From Helianthus annuus (taxonomy: Eukaryota > Streptophyta > Magnoliopsida > Asterales > Asteraceae), in NCBI RefSeq assembly GCF_002127325.2, contig NC_035436.2, forward strand, positions 28,981,163 through 29,045,162: a stretch of DNA of 64,000 bases, read 5' to 3'. The notes beneath the pieces are model-generated. The model did not search any database and was not told the origin of the DNA. It was given only the letters and a program-made list of their open reading frames with translations. Made by a program: the position numbers and the translations under genes. The number at the start of each line of letters is the position of its first letter. Position 1 is the first letter of the stretch. Shown here piece by piece: positions 39,305 to 60,108 of the stretch.

Positions 39305-41383
39305 ATGGCTTCATCATTGAAAAACATGTCCACGGCGATATTTGCAGTCACCTCATCTCAGAACACTCTGCCTCCTCCACCGGCAGGATCCCAGAAGAAT
39401 GCTGAGAAGAGACCAACTCCTACTAACTCTAAACCTCCATCTTCCTCTGCTATGAATTCTTATACTCCCAGTACTAGTGACGTATTTACTTTGATTTTGC
39501 AGATGAAGGATCGCATGCAGCGGCAGGATGAAACTAATGATAGGATCCTCAGGGAAATTGGAGATCTCAAAAGACAAAAGAGAACGGCAGAGGATCATTC
39601 CCCACTGATGCCCAAATCCTTGAACTTTGATACTCCAATGATCACTTCTCAGCCATCGGAAATTCCAGACGTGCAAATTACGGGAGAATCAAGAGGATTG
39701 CACCTCGGATCAACAGCAATGACTCAGGCATCAGGCTCACACTTTCAGCCGGCAGGATCCTATCCCCAGCATATGGGATCCTTCATGAATTCAGGAGCCT
39801 ATCCGGGAACACAGCAGTTTCAAGGATCCTACTTTGTTCCAGGATCATCCCAGGGTCAAGGATCCTACTTTGTTCCAGGATCATCCCAGGGTCAAGGATC
39901 CTCCTTCGCTCCAGGATCCTTCCAGATACCAGGATCCTTCCAGATGCCAGGATCCCTAAAAAGTTTGCAAACAGGAAGTCTAGATGTCCATCAAGGGGAC
40001 TTCATTCCAATGCAGACCATTGCTTCCACTGGCCCATCCGTTATTCCAGAATCCCAGCAATATGGATTCACTAACTTGAACCCAATGGGAGGTAACACTT
40101 TAAATAATTATCTTACCACTAACCATGGATTCATGCAGGATACAGGTATCAATCATGCTATGGCCAGGGAGTTGCAGAAGCTAAAAGATATGATCTCAAG
40201 TATCCCAGGGGTAGTCAAGCCTATCCCAGAGATTGCAGATGGAAGCCATAAGGTATCTCGCTTTGCACCACCAATTTGTGATGCAGAGGTACCCAAAAGG
40301 TTCCATATCCCTACTATGAAGCTATATGATGGTACAACGGATCCAGAGGAACACGTAGCACAATACAGGGAGAGGATGGAAATCAATCCTATCCCAGAAA
40401 AGTTGAATGAAGCATGCCTATGTAAAGGATTTGGATCTACTCTTACTGGATCAGCTCTTAAATGGCTGCTAAGTCTTCCCCCTTACTCTATTACTTCATT
40501 TGCTAATTTAGTTAATTTATTCAATAACCAATTCTCTTGTAGTAGAAAATTTAAAAGATTAACCAGTGATTTATATAGAGTAACTCAAAGTCATAATGAA
40601 TCATTAAGGGATTATATAACTAAATTTAGTAAAGAATCCTTGGACATTCCCAACTTGGATATGGCTACGACTGTTGAAGCCTTCAAAATGGGACTGCTTA
40701 AGGATTCATTATTCTATGATGATCTTGTTATGACACCATGCAGGAACCTAGATGAAGTAAGAACTCGGGCACTCAGGTTCATCCGGCTAGAGGATGACAA
40801 GAGGATCCAGGAGAGACAAGTAGGATCCTCAAAACAGGAGAAGCAAGGATCCTCCTTCAAGAACAACAAATTCAAATCCTACCATAGAAATGAGAACCAG
40901 AATGTGCATGCTGTTGACCAAGAAGAGGATGATGAAGATTATCCTCCAATCTCAGAATATTGTTTTTCCATTGATAATCATGAACTAATCCTTGCAATGC
41001 AGAATCTAGGTGAAAAAACTAGGTGGCCCAGGAAGAATGATAAACCATCCGGGACTAAAGACAAGTCAAAATGGTGTGCATACCATGAGGATTTCGGGCA
41101 TCTAACTGAAGAATGCATAGCTTTAAGAAAAGAGATTGGATATCTGTTAAGCAAGGGGCACCTAAAAGAACTGTTGGGAAGAAAAAAGCAAAGAACTCAG
41201 GATCCTGAAAGGATCCCTGAAAAGGCTCCAGCACCTCCGGCAAATGCACAAGTGATCAACTTTATTTCCGGAGGATCAGACATCTGTGGTACATCCTTCT
41301 CGGCGGCCAAAAGGCATGCAAAGGAGTCAAAAATGGATAATGGAGAAAGACTATTAGAACATCAAGTCCCCTGCCAATGCTAA
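39305..41383 (+). CDS. gag protein of element A, 692 aa
   Basis: Open frame from the ATG at 39305, shared by A, B and C (39278 would add nine residues). Residues ~165-225 are tandem Gly/Ser/Phe/Pro repeats around VPGSSQGQGS, whose codons are the AGGATCC words found all over the element. The retrotransposon gag domain follows (~330-510; FHIPTMKLYDGTTDP, GSALKWLLSLP, LFNNQFSCSRKF, EAFKMGLL). A Cys/His motif WCAYHEDFGHLTEEC at ~590 is the degenerate knuckle of Tat gags. It would form the particle around element RNA. The frame ends at 41383 just after the deletion junction, so the last ~8 residues are not native and the protease is lost. Confidence 0.88.
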   Translation: MASSLKNMSTAIFAVTSSQNTLPPPPAGSQKNAEKRPTPTNSKPPSSSAMNSYTPSTSDVFTLILQMKDRMQRQDETNDRILREIGDLKRQKRTAEDHSPLMPKSLNFDTPMITSQPSEIPDVQITGESRGLHLGSTAMTQASGSHFQPAGSYPQHMGSFMNSGAYPGTQQFQGSYFVPGSSQGQGSYFVPGSSQGQGSSFAPGSFQIPGSFQMPGSLKSLQTGSLDVHQGDFIPMQTIASTGPSVIPESQQYGFTNLNPMGGNTLNNYLTTNHGFMQDTGINHAMARELQKLKDMISSIPGVVKPIPEIADGSHKVSRFAPPICDAEVPKRFHIPTMKLYDGTTDPEEHVAQYRERMEINPIPEKLNEACLCKGFGSTLTGSALKWLLSLPPYSITSFANLVNLFNNQFSCSRKFKRLTSDLYRVTQSHNESLRDYITKFSKESLDIPNLDMATTVEAFKMGLLKDSLFYDDLVMTPCRNLDEVRTRALRFIRLEDDKRIQERQVGSSKQEKQGSSFKNNKFKSYHRNENQNVHAVDQEEDDEDYPPISEYCFSIDNHELILAMQNLGEKTRWPRKNDKPSGTKDKSKWCAYHEDFGHLTEECIALRKEIGYLLSKGHLKELLGRKKQRTQDPERIPEKAPAPPANAQVINFISGGSDICGTSFSAAKRHAKESKMDNGERLLEHQVPCQC

Positions 41384-41387
41384 GGAT

Positions 41388-43754
<2,367 letters not shown>

Positions 43755-45122
43755 ACATGATCCTTCAAGCATGTGATCCTTACGTTGAAGTATCCTCGAA
43801 GGATCCCGGTGATGTCGGTGATCCTTACTCTGGTAATGTCCTTATCTTAAAACTATTACATTTCCTTACTTTTTACCAAAGGATAAGGATCCTGTATCCT
43901 TCATCCTCTTCTCACGAAACATTTGAGTTATGATAGTTCAGGTATCTTCAGCATATCGTCAGAGATCTTCAAAAGCAACGCAGATCCTTGGGTTCAACCT
44001 CAGTTATTCTTGGGATTATCCCCAGTTTCCGCCAGCAGCGCACGACGATCCTGATATAGTTCACGTCTTTGGGACCAGTACCCACTTCCGGGGCTGACAA
44101 CCTCATCGTACTGGCTATACCCAGGATCCTACGTATAATGGTAGACGTACCATACATCCATTCATAAGGTTTCTAACGTTTTCACGTTAGCTAAGGTTTT
44201 GACATTTTCATGTCACTAAGTTTGGATAGTCGCCAGTAAGGGCCATACTCCAGTTTACATACGATCCTTTGGGCGTGTCCCCAGTTATCCTTCGGGCTTG
44301 TCCCCAGTTATCCTTTGGGCTTGTCCCCAGTGATCCTTTGGGATCATCCCCAGTTATCCTTTGGGCATGTCCCCAGCTACTAATTTATCTTTTACATTGG
44401 CTTAGTCCCAAGATATGTTCCATTTTTCAGGTTCTCGAAGATTAACAAATAAGGATCCTTGATCCTTATCATCCATTAAAATTTCACTTATGGTTATCTT
44501 GATTAAAGGTTAGGATCCTAACTTGGATCCTCAGGTATGATCCTTGACTATTTTGATTATACTAAACAACCCCTACATTTTGACAACTAAAACTATGATC
44601 CTTGAAAATTTTCAATGATAGGATATTTGATCTAGGATCATATCCTAAATTTATTAAACATGGTTACTCTAACAAATATGTTTCTAAAAACTGGGAAATA
44701 AGAAGATAAATAAAGGATAACAACACGAGATAAGCCAGAAAGATTAGAGTTATATTATTAACAAAAGGATCTTAAACCCTTTCAAAAAGTTGTCAAAATT
44801 GCCAACCCACATTTCTACCAGCAAAACGTGGCCCGTCCACATGGGTTGGCAAAGGGTGTCCATTGTCTGTGCGGTCTTAGCATGTGCAGGAAATTAAAAG
44901 CGGCAGGATCACAAAGGCTTCATCCCCCAAACAGAGGATCCCTCCACCTTTTGTAATCCTACCTATTGTCCAAAGGATCCAGGATCCTTAACCCTAAAAA
45001 CTATTGTTCAAAGATTACAGACCATCAATTGTTTCAAAAACCACAACCACAAACAACTACCAAGCTTAAAAAATTGGGCTCCGGCCTAGTCACAAATATC
45101 CATCATCGCCCAATCATGCAGC
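43755..45122 (+). other. 3' spacer of element A with hairpins and 23-bp tandem array
   Basis: Non-coding. A palindromic ATGGTAGACGTACCAT lies at 44139-44154. Two adjacent hairpins share the loop TTTTCA: CTAACG..CGTTAG (44173-44190) and TGACA..TGTCA (44200-44215). Five units of a ~23-bp repeat (ATCCTTTGGGCTTGTCCCCAGTT type) occupy 44265-44388. The rest (44400-45122) has many GGATCC words and forms the 3' flank of the antisense gene. Confidence 0.75.
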
Positions 45123-46745
45123 TTACACCTTTGCTGCTCCATCACCACCAGCTTCTCCGCCCTGATCCTTGTCAGCATCACCACCCTCCAGCATTGGGAT
45201 ATCCTCAGCTTCATCCTCGTCCTCCAGTTCCGCCAGTCTTGCCTTCCAACCCTCAACATCCCATGTGCTTTTGTCAAAGGCAGGATCCTGAGCCTCCGCA
45301 GCCATCTGTAGTTGTATCTTGTACATGGCAATTGCTGCAGAAACCTTGGCATCCTGGGTGATCTCCTGCTTCTCGCCATCCATGTCAATCAGCCTTTGAG
45401 CAGCCTCACCCTTTGTAGCCCGGAGTTCCTTCTCAAGATCTGCAATCTTGAGATCCTTCAACACGCCCATTTGTTGGAGGTCGGCGATTTGGCTTTCCTG
45501 ATCCTCGACATGTCCAAGATAGGTCTCGATCTCAGCAAGTTTCTGCAAAAGAGAAATAAGGTAGATTCAGGATCAGGTGATCCACAAAAAAGCAGGATAT
45601 GCAAGCAGGATATTCAAGAAGGATAACCAACAGGGGCAGTGATCCTTACCTCATTAACATAGTCGAGAAACTGTTGGCGAAGCAGAGGAAATCCATGGAG
45701 ATCTTCAGAAGTCTTCCTCTTCTTTCCCTTACCCCTAATGGGTGCTTTAGGGGCTGAAGCGGAGGGACTGGCAGCAGAAGTCTTCCTCCTCGAAGACTTG
45801 ACGTTGGCGAGATCATCTATCCCAAACTTGGAGGCAGACTTGGCAGATTTGGCAGACTTTCCAGCACCTACACAATCAAAAAACAAGATAAGTTCCCTTA
45901 TTAATCAAACAATCTCACATATAACTTACTTTTTACAAGGATACTTACTTGACATAGTGGCAGATGCGGAGGATACTTCTTGTGAATCTCGGACGGTGAC
46001 TTGGAAACTTCTAACCTCAGGATCAAGCTTTTTAAAGGCTAAAACTCTTTCTCTTGCGGCAGGGGTTAACTTAAGATGAGCAATGGATATAGCTGCACAA
46101 AAGATAAAAAGGACATTAGTGATCCTCATCATAAGAGACAAGTCTGATAGTGATCCATCGAGGATCCTCTATCCTACCATGAGTGGCCCACTCCTTGGGC
46201 AGATCCTTCCCATAAGGGATGGTATCCCTTCTGACAAAGAAGAAGCGTCGCTTCCAATTTGTATCATTTTTTGTAACCTTAAAAACAGGGTGATCCTCCC
46301 CAGCTTTCCGTTTCAACAAATATCGATAAGAGCCAAACGAGGTAAGATCATAAAGCTCGGCCAACTCCGCCATCCCTAGGTCAATCCCTTTCTGCTCGAT
46401 GATCCTCTCGAAGGTATACAGAACCCTCCAGATCATCGGCATAGCTTGGATGTAAGAGATGCCGGTTAAGGAAAAGAAAGATTGGGTGAAGGCTGGAAAA
46501 GGATACGAATATCCTATGGAGAACGGAGTTGCAGGAAAAGCCACCCAGGTGTCGGAGATAAAATCACTTAGGGCGATAGGAGAAAAAGATTTAAAGACGG
46601 TATCCGCCGGAAAACAATGACGGATCCTATCAATGAGAGCATCGGTGTAACAGCATCTCTCAGTAGGAGAGTCCTTGATGATCCCTTGGCTTTTTAGGGG
46701 ACTGCTCTTCTTGTGATCCTTATGAGGAGAATTTCGGAGCAACAT
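45123..46745 (-). CDS. intact antisense gene of element A, 449 aa, 4 exons ('putative gypsy type transposon' domain)
   Basis: Encoded opposite to gag-pol between integrase and 3' LTR. Exons on the minus strand: 46745-46178 (568 bp), 46092-45949 (144), 45867-45650 (218), 45542-45123 (420). The introns are GT-AG, phases 1, 1 and 0 fit, and the sum is 450 codons including the stop. Exon 1 holds the conserved domain (GYSYPFPAFTQSFF, PMIWRVLYTFERII, FFFVRRDTIPYGKDLPKEW) that I know as the plant putative gypsy-type transposon family. Exon 2 adds KLTPAARERV. Exon 3 is basic and Ser/Ala-rich (KKRKTSEDL could be a nuclear signal). Exon 4 is a heptad-like coiled coil with an acidic Glu/Asp/Gly tail. 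Reverse-strand genes are reported for Tat-lineage elements; their function is unknown. The start is supported by the matching Met in C. Confidence 0.82.
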
Positions 46746-46842
46746 CCTTGCGGGAGAATAGAAACAGGGGAGCAGAAAACAGAGTAATAGAAGAAAGAAA
46801 GAGAAGAGAAGGGAAGGGGATACCTGATCAACCTTCGATGGA

Positions 46843-46850
46843 GATTATAA
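46843..46850 (-). promoter_or_regulatory. candidate TATA box of the antisense gene (element A)
   Basis: CCCTTTATAATCTC on the minus strand, 98 bp upstream of the ATG. The same box lies 88 bp upstream of the matching ATG in element C (61808-61815). Confidence 0.5.
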
Positions 46851-46988
46851 AGGGAAGATATCTTGAATTTAAATGAGGATCGATCCCAACCCTATCTCCT
46901 AGTTATTCGGAGTTGCCCGTTGGAGATAAGATCAAAACAAAATACAACTCGTTAATTTACAATAAACTCCTTATATTTTGGGGGCAAT

Positions 46989-47705
46989 TGTTAGGGCTGG
47001 ATTTTTACAATACATGATCCTCACATGTGATCCTAACCAGTGATCTTTGTTTCTTTGACAGATAGTGATCCTCAGCAGAATCCCAGGATCAGGATCACGG
47101 ACCATCATAGGATCCTCATACTAACAGTTGCTTTCGTTGAATTTAATGTTGTTTTGCAGGACATCTAGCAGGATCCGCTCTTAAGCATCTCAATTAAAGG
47201 ACACGTCTTTACAACTATGGCATGTGCTTAATCGGAGATGGACGTTGTGAAGGATATGGAAACATGGCATGATTTAAGGGCGATAATTTAGGCTAGATTT
47301 ACTTTTATTTCTAAAGGGGTAATGAGCTGATTATTAGTCTTTTACCTAAAATAGGTCACCTACACTTGTATATATAACACTCTTCCTCATTCGGAAGAAC
47401 ACACAGCACGACTCTCACACGCTTAGACACTCGAAACTATAGTGATCCTTGTACTCAGCTCATTATCATCCAAAGTTGTAACTATTTTTCTTATATTGAA
47501 GTTTGGTGATCGGTAGTTGCCATCACCCGAGGTTTTTTATGCCGGAGATCATACATTGATCAAGGGCTTTTTCCTCGTATAAATCATTGTGTCTTTGCGT
47601 ATTTCACATTGAAGTGATCCTTTACTTTTTCTACAAACCAAGCATCATACCCCGTTTACATAAAGTTTGGTTGCATTATCCTTTGTGTGATTTTTGACCA
47701 AAACA
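46989..47705 (+). repeat. 3' LTR of element A
   Basis: 717 bp. It differs from the 5' LTR by eye only at AAGGGC(A/G)ATAATT. It follows the purine tract TTTTGGGGGCAAT. Confidence 0.95.
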
Positions 47706-47710
47706 CATAT

Positions 47711-47921
47711 TTGTAGGGATTATTGTTTGTAATTCGTTACTATAAATAGGTGGGTATATCAGATCAACTAGGACATCACAATCACACTCTCTACACTCTA
47801 ACACTTGCTCTCTCGTAACTCTCACACAAATTCATTGTAACACTTAGCGATCTGATCTATATCCTGCACTGTATCCTGAAGTTTAAAGCAATAAGAAGAA
47901 CAAGGCAGCTGCGATTGTCAG
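47711..47921 (+). repeat. family-2 Tat LTR, second part
   Basis: Resumes the LTR split by A. TATAAATAGG at 47741-47750 is its TATA box, and the AACAAGGCAGC(T/A)GCGATTGTCA phrase matches the inverse of 21746-21775. Element B interrupts it again at 47922 after GTCAG. Confidence 0.8.
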
Positions 47922-48637
47922 TGTTAGGGCTGGATTTTTATAATACATGATCCTTACACGTGATCCTAACCAGTGATCCTTGTTTCTTTGGCAGATAGTG
48001 ATCCTCAGCGGAGTTCCAGGATCAGGATCACGGACCGTCATAGGATCCTCATGCTAACAGTTGCTTTCATTGAATTTAATGTTATTTTGCAGGGACATCT
48101 AGCAGGATCCGCTCTAAGCATCACAATCAAAGGACGCGTCTTTACAACTATAGCATGTGCTTAATCGGAGATGGACGTTGTGAAGGATATGGAAACTTGG
48201 CATGATTTAAGGGCGATAATTTAGGCTAGATTTGCTTTTATTTCTAAAGGGGTAATGAGCTGATTATTAGTCTTTTTACTAAAAATAGGCCACCTACACT
48301 TGTATATATAACACTCTTCCCCATTCGGAAGACACACAACACAATTCTCACACGCTTAGACACACATTACGATAGTGATCCTTGTACTCAGCTCATTATC
48401 ATCCGAAGTTGTAACCATATTTTGATATATTGAAGTTGGTGATCGGTAGTTGCCATCACCCGAGGTTTTTTATGCCGGAGATCATACATTGATCAAGGGC
48501 TTTTTCCTCGTATAAATCATTGTGTCTTTGCATATTTCATACTGAAGTGATCCTTTACTTTTTCAATAAACCAAGCATCATTCCCCATTTACTTAGAGTT
48601 TGGTTGCATTATCCTTGTGTGATTTTTGACCAAAACA
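47922..48637 (+). repeat. 5' LTR of element B
   Basis: 716 bp, TGTTAGGGCTGG to ACCAAAACA, with TATATATA at 48303-48310. It is closer in sequence to the LTRs of C than to those of A (for example TCCTTGTTTCTTTGGCAG). Confidence 0.93.
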
Positions 48638-48714
48638 GTTTGGCGCCCACCGTGGGGCAATTGGTGCTTCATTCATAAGAAAACTTTCTGTTCGAAATCA
48701 TTTCAGAGAGTTAC

Positions 48715-53921
<5,207 letters not shown>

Positions 53922-54637
53922 TGTTAGGGCTGGATTTTTATAATACATGATCCTTACATGTGATCCTAACCAGTGATCCTTGTTTCTTTGGCAGATAGTG
54001 ATCCTCAGCAGAGTTCCAGGATCAGGATCACGGACCATCATAGGATCCTCATGCTAACAGTTGCTTTTATTGAACTTAATGTCATTTTGCAGGAATGTCT
54101 AGCAGGATCCGCTCTTAGCATCACAATCAAGGGACGCGTCTTTACAACTTTGGCATATGCTTAATCAGAGATGAACGTTGTGAAGGATATGGAAACTTGG
54201 CATGATTTAAGGGCGATAATTTAGGCTAGATTTACTTTTATTTCTAAAGGGGTAATGAGCTGATTATTAGTTTGTTTACCTAAAATAGGCCACTCACACT
54301 TGTATATATAACACTCTTCCCCATTCGGAAGACACACAACACAATTCTCTCACGCTTAGACACACATTACGATAGTGATCCTTGTACTCAGCTCATTATC
54401 ATCCGAAGTTGTAACCATATTTTGATATACTGAAGTTGGTGATCGGTAGTTGCCATCACCCGAGGTTTTTTATGCCGGAGATCATTCATTGATCAAGGGC
54501 TTTTTCCTCGTATAAATCATTGTGTCTTTGCATATTTCATACTGAAGTGATCCTTTACTTTTCCAATAAACCAAGCATCATACCCCGTTTACATAGAGTT
54601 TGGTTGCATTATCCTTGTGTGATTTTTGACCAAAACA
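53922..54637 (+). repeat. 5' LTR of element C
   Basis: 716 bp with the TATA box at 54303-54310. Confidence 0.95.
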
Positions 54638-54714
54638 GTTTGGCGCCCACCGTGGGGCGATTGGTGCTTCATTCATAAGAAAACCTTTTGTTTGAAATCA
54701 TTTCAAAGAATTAC

Positions 54715-56664
54715 ATGGCTTCATCATTGAAGAATACGTCCACGGCGATGTCTGCAGTCACCTCGTCTCAGAACACTCTGCCTCCTCCACCGGCAGGATC
54801 CCAGAAGAATGCTGAGAAGAGACCAACTCCTACTAACTCTAAACCTCCATCTTCTTCTGCTATGAATTCTTATGCTCCCAGTACTAGTGACATATTTACT
54901 TTGATTTTGCAGATGAAGGATCGTATGCAGCGGCAGGATGAAACTAATGAAAGGATCCTCAGGGAAATTAGAGATCTCAAAAGACAAAAGAAAGCGGTAG
55001 AGGATCATTCCCCACTGATGCCCAAATCCTTGAGCTTTGATACTCCAATGATCACTTCTCAGCCATCGGGAGTCCCAGACGTGCAACTTATGGGAGAATC
55101 AAGAGGATTGCACCTCGGATCGGCAGCAATGACTCAGGCATCAGGCTCACACTTTCAGCCGGCAGGATCCTATCCCCAGCATATGGGATCCTTCATGAAT
55201 TCAGGAGCGTATCCAGGAGAACAGCAGTTTCAAGGATCCTACTTTGTTCCAGGATCATCCGAGGGTCAAGGATCCTCCTTTGTTCCAGGATCATCCCAGG
55301 TTCAAGGATCCTTCTTTGTCCCAGGATCGTCCCAGGTTCAAGGATCCTCCTTCGATCCAGGATCATCCCAGATACCAGGATCCTTCCAGATGCCAGGATC
55401 CCTAAAAACTTTGCAAACAGGAAGTCTAGATGTCCATCAAGGGGACTTCATTCCAATGCAGACCATTGCTTCCACTGGTCCCTCCGTTATCCCAGAATCC
55501 CAGCAATATGGATTCACACCCAATGTTCCTAACTTGAACTCAATGGGAGGTAACACTTTAAATAATTATCTTACCACTAACCATGGATTCATGCAGGATA
55601 CAGGTATCAATCATGCTATGGCCAGAGAACTACAAAAACTGAAGGATATGATATCAAGTGTTCCAGGGGTAGTCAAACCTATCCCGGAGATTGCAGACGG
55701 AAGCCATAAGGTATCTCGTTTTGCACCACCAATTTGTGATGCTGAGATACCCAAAAGGTTCCATATCCCTACTATGAAGCTGTATGATGGTACAACGGAT
55801 CCTGAGGAACACATAGCACAATACAGGGAGAGGATGGAGATCAATCCAATTCCAGAAAAGTTAAAGGAAGCATGCTTATGCAAAGGATTTGGATCCACTC
55901 TTACTGGATCAGCTCTTAAATGGCTGCTAAGTCTTCCCCTTTACTCTATTACTTCATTTGCTAGTTTAGTTAATTTATTCAATAATCAATTCTCTTGTAG
56001 TAGAAAATTTGAAAGATTGACTGGTGATTTATATAGGGTAACTCAGGGTCATAATGAATCATTAAGGGATTACATAACCAAGTTTAGTAAAGAATCCTTG
56101 GACATTCCTAACTTGGATATGGCCACAGCTGTTGAGGCCTTCAAGATGGGATTGCTGAAGGATTCATTGTTCTATGATGATCTTGTTATGACACCATGCA
56201 GGAACGTAGATGAAGTCAGAACTCGGGCACTCAGGTTCATCCGGCTAGAGGATGACAAGAGGATCCAGGAGAGACAAGCAGGATCCTCAAAGCCAGAAAA
56301 GCAAGGATCCTCTTTCAAAAGCAACAGATTCAAATCCTACAATAGGAATGACAACCAGAACGTGCATGCCGTTGACCAAGAAGAGGACGATGAGGATTAT
56401 CCTCCAATTTCTGAATATTGTTTTTCCGTTGATAATCATGAATTAATCCTTGCAATGCAGAATCTAGGAGAAAAAGCCAGGTGGCCCATAAAGAATGACA
56501 AACCAACTGGAACTAAAGACAAATCGAAGTGGTGTGCATACCACGAGGATTTTGGGCATTTAACTGAGGAATGCATCACATTACGAAAGGAAATTGGATA
56601 TCTGCTGAGCAAGGGGCATTTGAAAGAATTGTTGGAAAAAAAAGCAAAGGACTCAGGATCCTGA
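54715..56664 (+). CDS. gag protein of element C, 649 aa
   Basis: Open from the shared ATG at 54715. The Gly/Ser-rich repeats (VPGSSQVQGS type) are one unit longer than in A and B. The gag domain (MKLYDGTTDPEEHIAQ, GSALKWLLSLPLY, LFNNQFSCSRKFERL) and the WCAYHEDFGHLTEEC motif are intact. A two-base change in an A-run near 56640 shifts the frame, so the protein ends early at 56664 with a short non-native tail, about 30 codons before the deletion junction. The body of gag could still assemble. Confidence 0.88.
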   Translation: MASSLKNTSTAMSAVTSSQNTLPPPPAGSQKNAEKRPTPTNSKPPSSSAMNSYAPSTSDIFTLILQMKDRMQRQDETNERILREIRDLKRQKKAVEDHSPLMPKSLSFDTPMITSQPSGVPDVQLMGESRGLHLGSAAMTQASGSHFQPAGSYPQHMGSFMNSGAYPGEQQFQGSYFVPGSSEGQGSSFVPGSSQVQGSFFVPGSSQVQGSSFDPGSSQIPGSFQMPGSLKTLQTGSLDVHQGDFIPMQTIASTGPSVIPESQQYGFTPNVPNLNSMGGNTLNNYLTTNHGFMQDTGINHAMARELQKLKDMISSVPGVVKPIPEIADGSHKVSRFAPPICDAEIPKRFHIPTMKLYDGTTDPEEHIAQYRERMEINPIPEKLKEACLCKGFGSTLTGSALKWLLSLPLYSITSFASLVNLFNNQFSCSRKFERLTGDLYRVTQGHNESLRDYITKFSKESLDIPNLDMATAVEAFKMGLLKDSLFYDDLVMTPCRNVDEVRTRALRFIRLEDDKRIQERQAGSSKPEKQGSSFKSNRFKSYNRNDNQNVHAVDQEEDDEDYPPISEYCFSVDNHELILAMQNLGEKARWPIKNDKPTGTKDKSKWCAYHEDFGHLTEECITLRKEIGYLLSKGHLKELLEKKAKDSGS

Positions 56665-56732
56665 AAGGATCCCTGAAAGAGCTCCAGCTCCTCCGGCAGA
56701 TGCACAAGTGATCAACTTTATTTCTGGAGGAA

Positions 56733-58659
<1,927 letters not shown>

Positions 58660-60108
58660 ACATGATCCTTTAAGCATGTGATCCTTACATTGAAGTATCC
58701 TCGAAGGATCCCGGTGATGCCAGTGATCCTTACTCTGGTAATATCCTTATCTTAAAACTATTACATTTCCTTACTTTTTACCAAAGGATAAGGATCCTGT
58801 ATCCTTCATCCTCTTCTCACGAACCATTTGAGTTATGATAGTTCAGGTATCTACAGCATATCGTCAAAGATCTTCAAAAGCAACGCAGATCCTTGGGTTC
58901 AACCCCAGTTATCCTTGGGATTATCCCCAGTTTCCGCCAGCAGCGCACGATGATCCTGATATAGTTCACGTCTTTGGGACCAGTACCCACTTCCGGGGCT
59001 GACAACCTCATCGTACTGGCTATACCCAGGATCCTACGTATAATGGTAGACGTACCATACATCCGTTCCTAAGGTTTCTAACGTTTTCACGTTAGCTAAG
59101 GTTTTGACATTTTCATGTCAATAAGTTTGGATAGTCGCCAGTAAGGGCCATACTCCAGTTTACATACGATCCTTTGGGCTTGTCCCCAGTTATCCTTTGG
59201 GCTTGTCCCCAGTTATCCTTTGGGCTTGTCCCCAGTGATCCTTTGGGATCATCCCCAGTTATCCTTTGGGCTTGTCCCCAGTGATCCTTTGGGATCATCC
59301 CCAGTTATCCTTTGGGCATGTCCCCAGTTATTAATTTATCTTTTACATTGGCTTAGTCCCAAGTTATGTTCCGTTTTTCAGGTTCTCGAAGTTAAACAAA
59401 TAAGGATCCTTAATCCTTATTATCCGTTAAAATTTCACTTTTGGTTATCTTGATTAAAGGTTAGGATCCTAACTTGGATCCTCAGGTATGATCCTTGACT
59501 ATTCTGATTATACTGAACAACCCGTACACTTTGACAACTAAACCTATGATCCTTGAAATTGATTACTTCAAAAATTTTCAGTGTCAGGATATTTGATCTA
59601 GGATCATATCCTAAATTTATTAAACATGGTTTTCTCAACTCTTTTTACTCTAACAAATATGTTTCTAAAACAAACTGGAAAATAAGAAGACAAATAAAGG
59701 ATAACAACACGAGATAAGCCAGAAAGATTAAAGTTATATTATTCACAAAAGGATCTTAAACCCTTTCAAAAAGTTGTCAAAATTGCCAACCCACATTTCT
59801 ACCAGCAAAACGTGGCCCGTCCACATGGGTTGGCAAAGGGTGTCCGTTGTCTATGCGGTCTTAGCAGGTGCAGGAAATTAAAGGCGGCAGGATCACAAAG
59901 GCTTCATCCCCCAAACAGAGGATCCCTCCACCATTTGCGATCCTACCTATTGTCCAAAGGATCCAGGATCCTTAACCCTAAAAACTATTGTTTAAGTACA
60001 GACCATCATTGTTTCGAAACATCACAACCACAAACAAACCACTACCAAACTTAAAAAATTGGGCTCCGGCCTAGTCTCGAAATATCCATCATCGCCCAAT
60101 CCTGCAGC
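58660..60108 (+). other. 3' spacer of element C with hairpins and 23-bp tandem array
   Basis: Same order as in A: the ATGGTAGACGTACCAT palindrome (59043-59058), twin hairpins with TTTTCA loops (59078-59095, 59105-59120) and a tandem array of seven ~23-bp units (59168-59332), two more than in A. The rest is rich in GGATCC words. Confidence 0.75.

Noticed and set aside
59113..59298. Repetitive minus-strand frame (WGQAQRITGD type)
   Set aside because: Translation of the 23-bp tandem array; unit length is not a multiple of three and copy number varies.
59165..59335. CRISPR-like array
   Set aside because: Units are contiguous with no spacers, in a plant retrotransposon; it is a simple tandem repeat.
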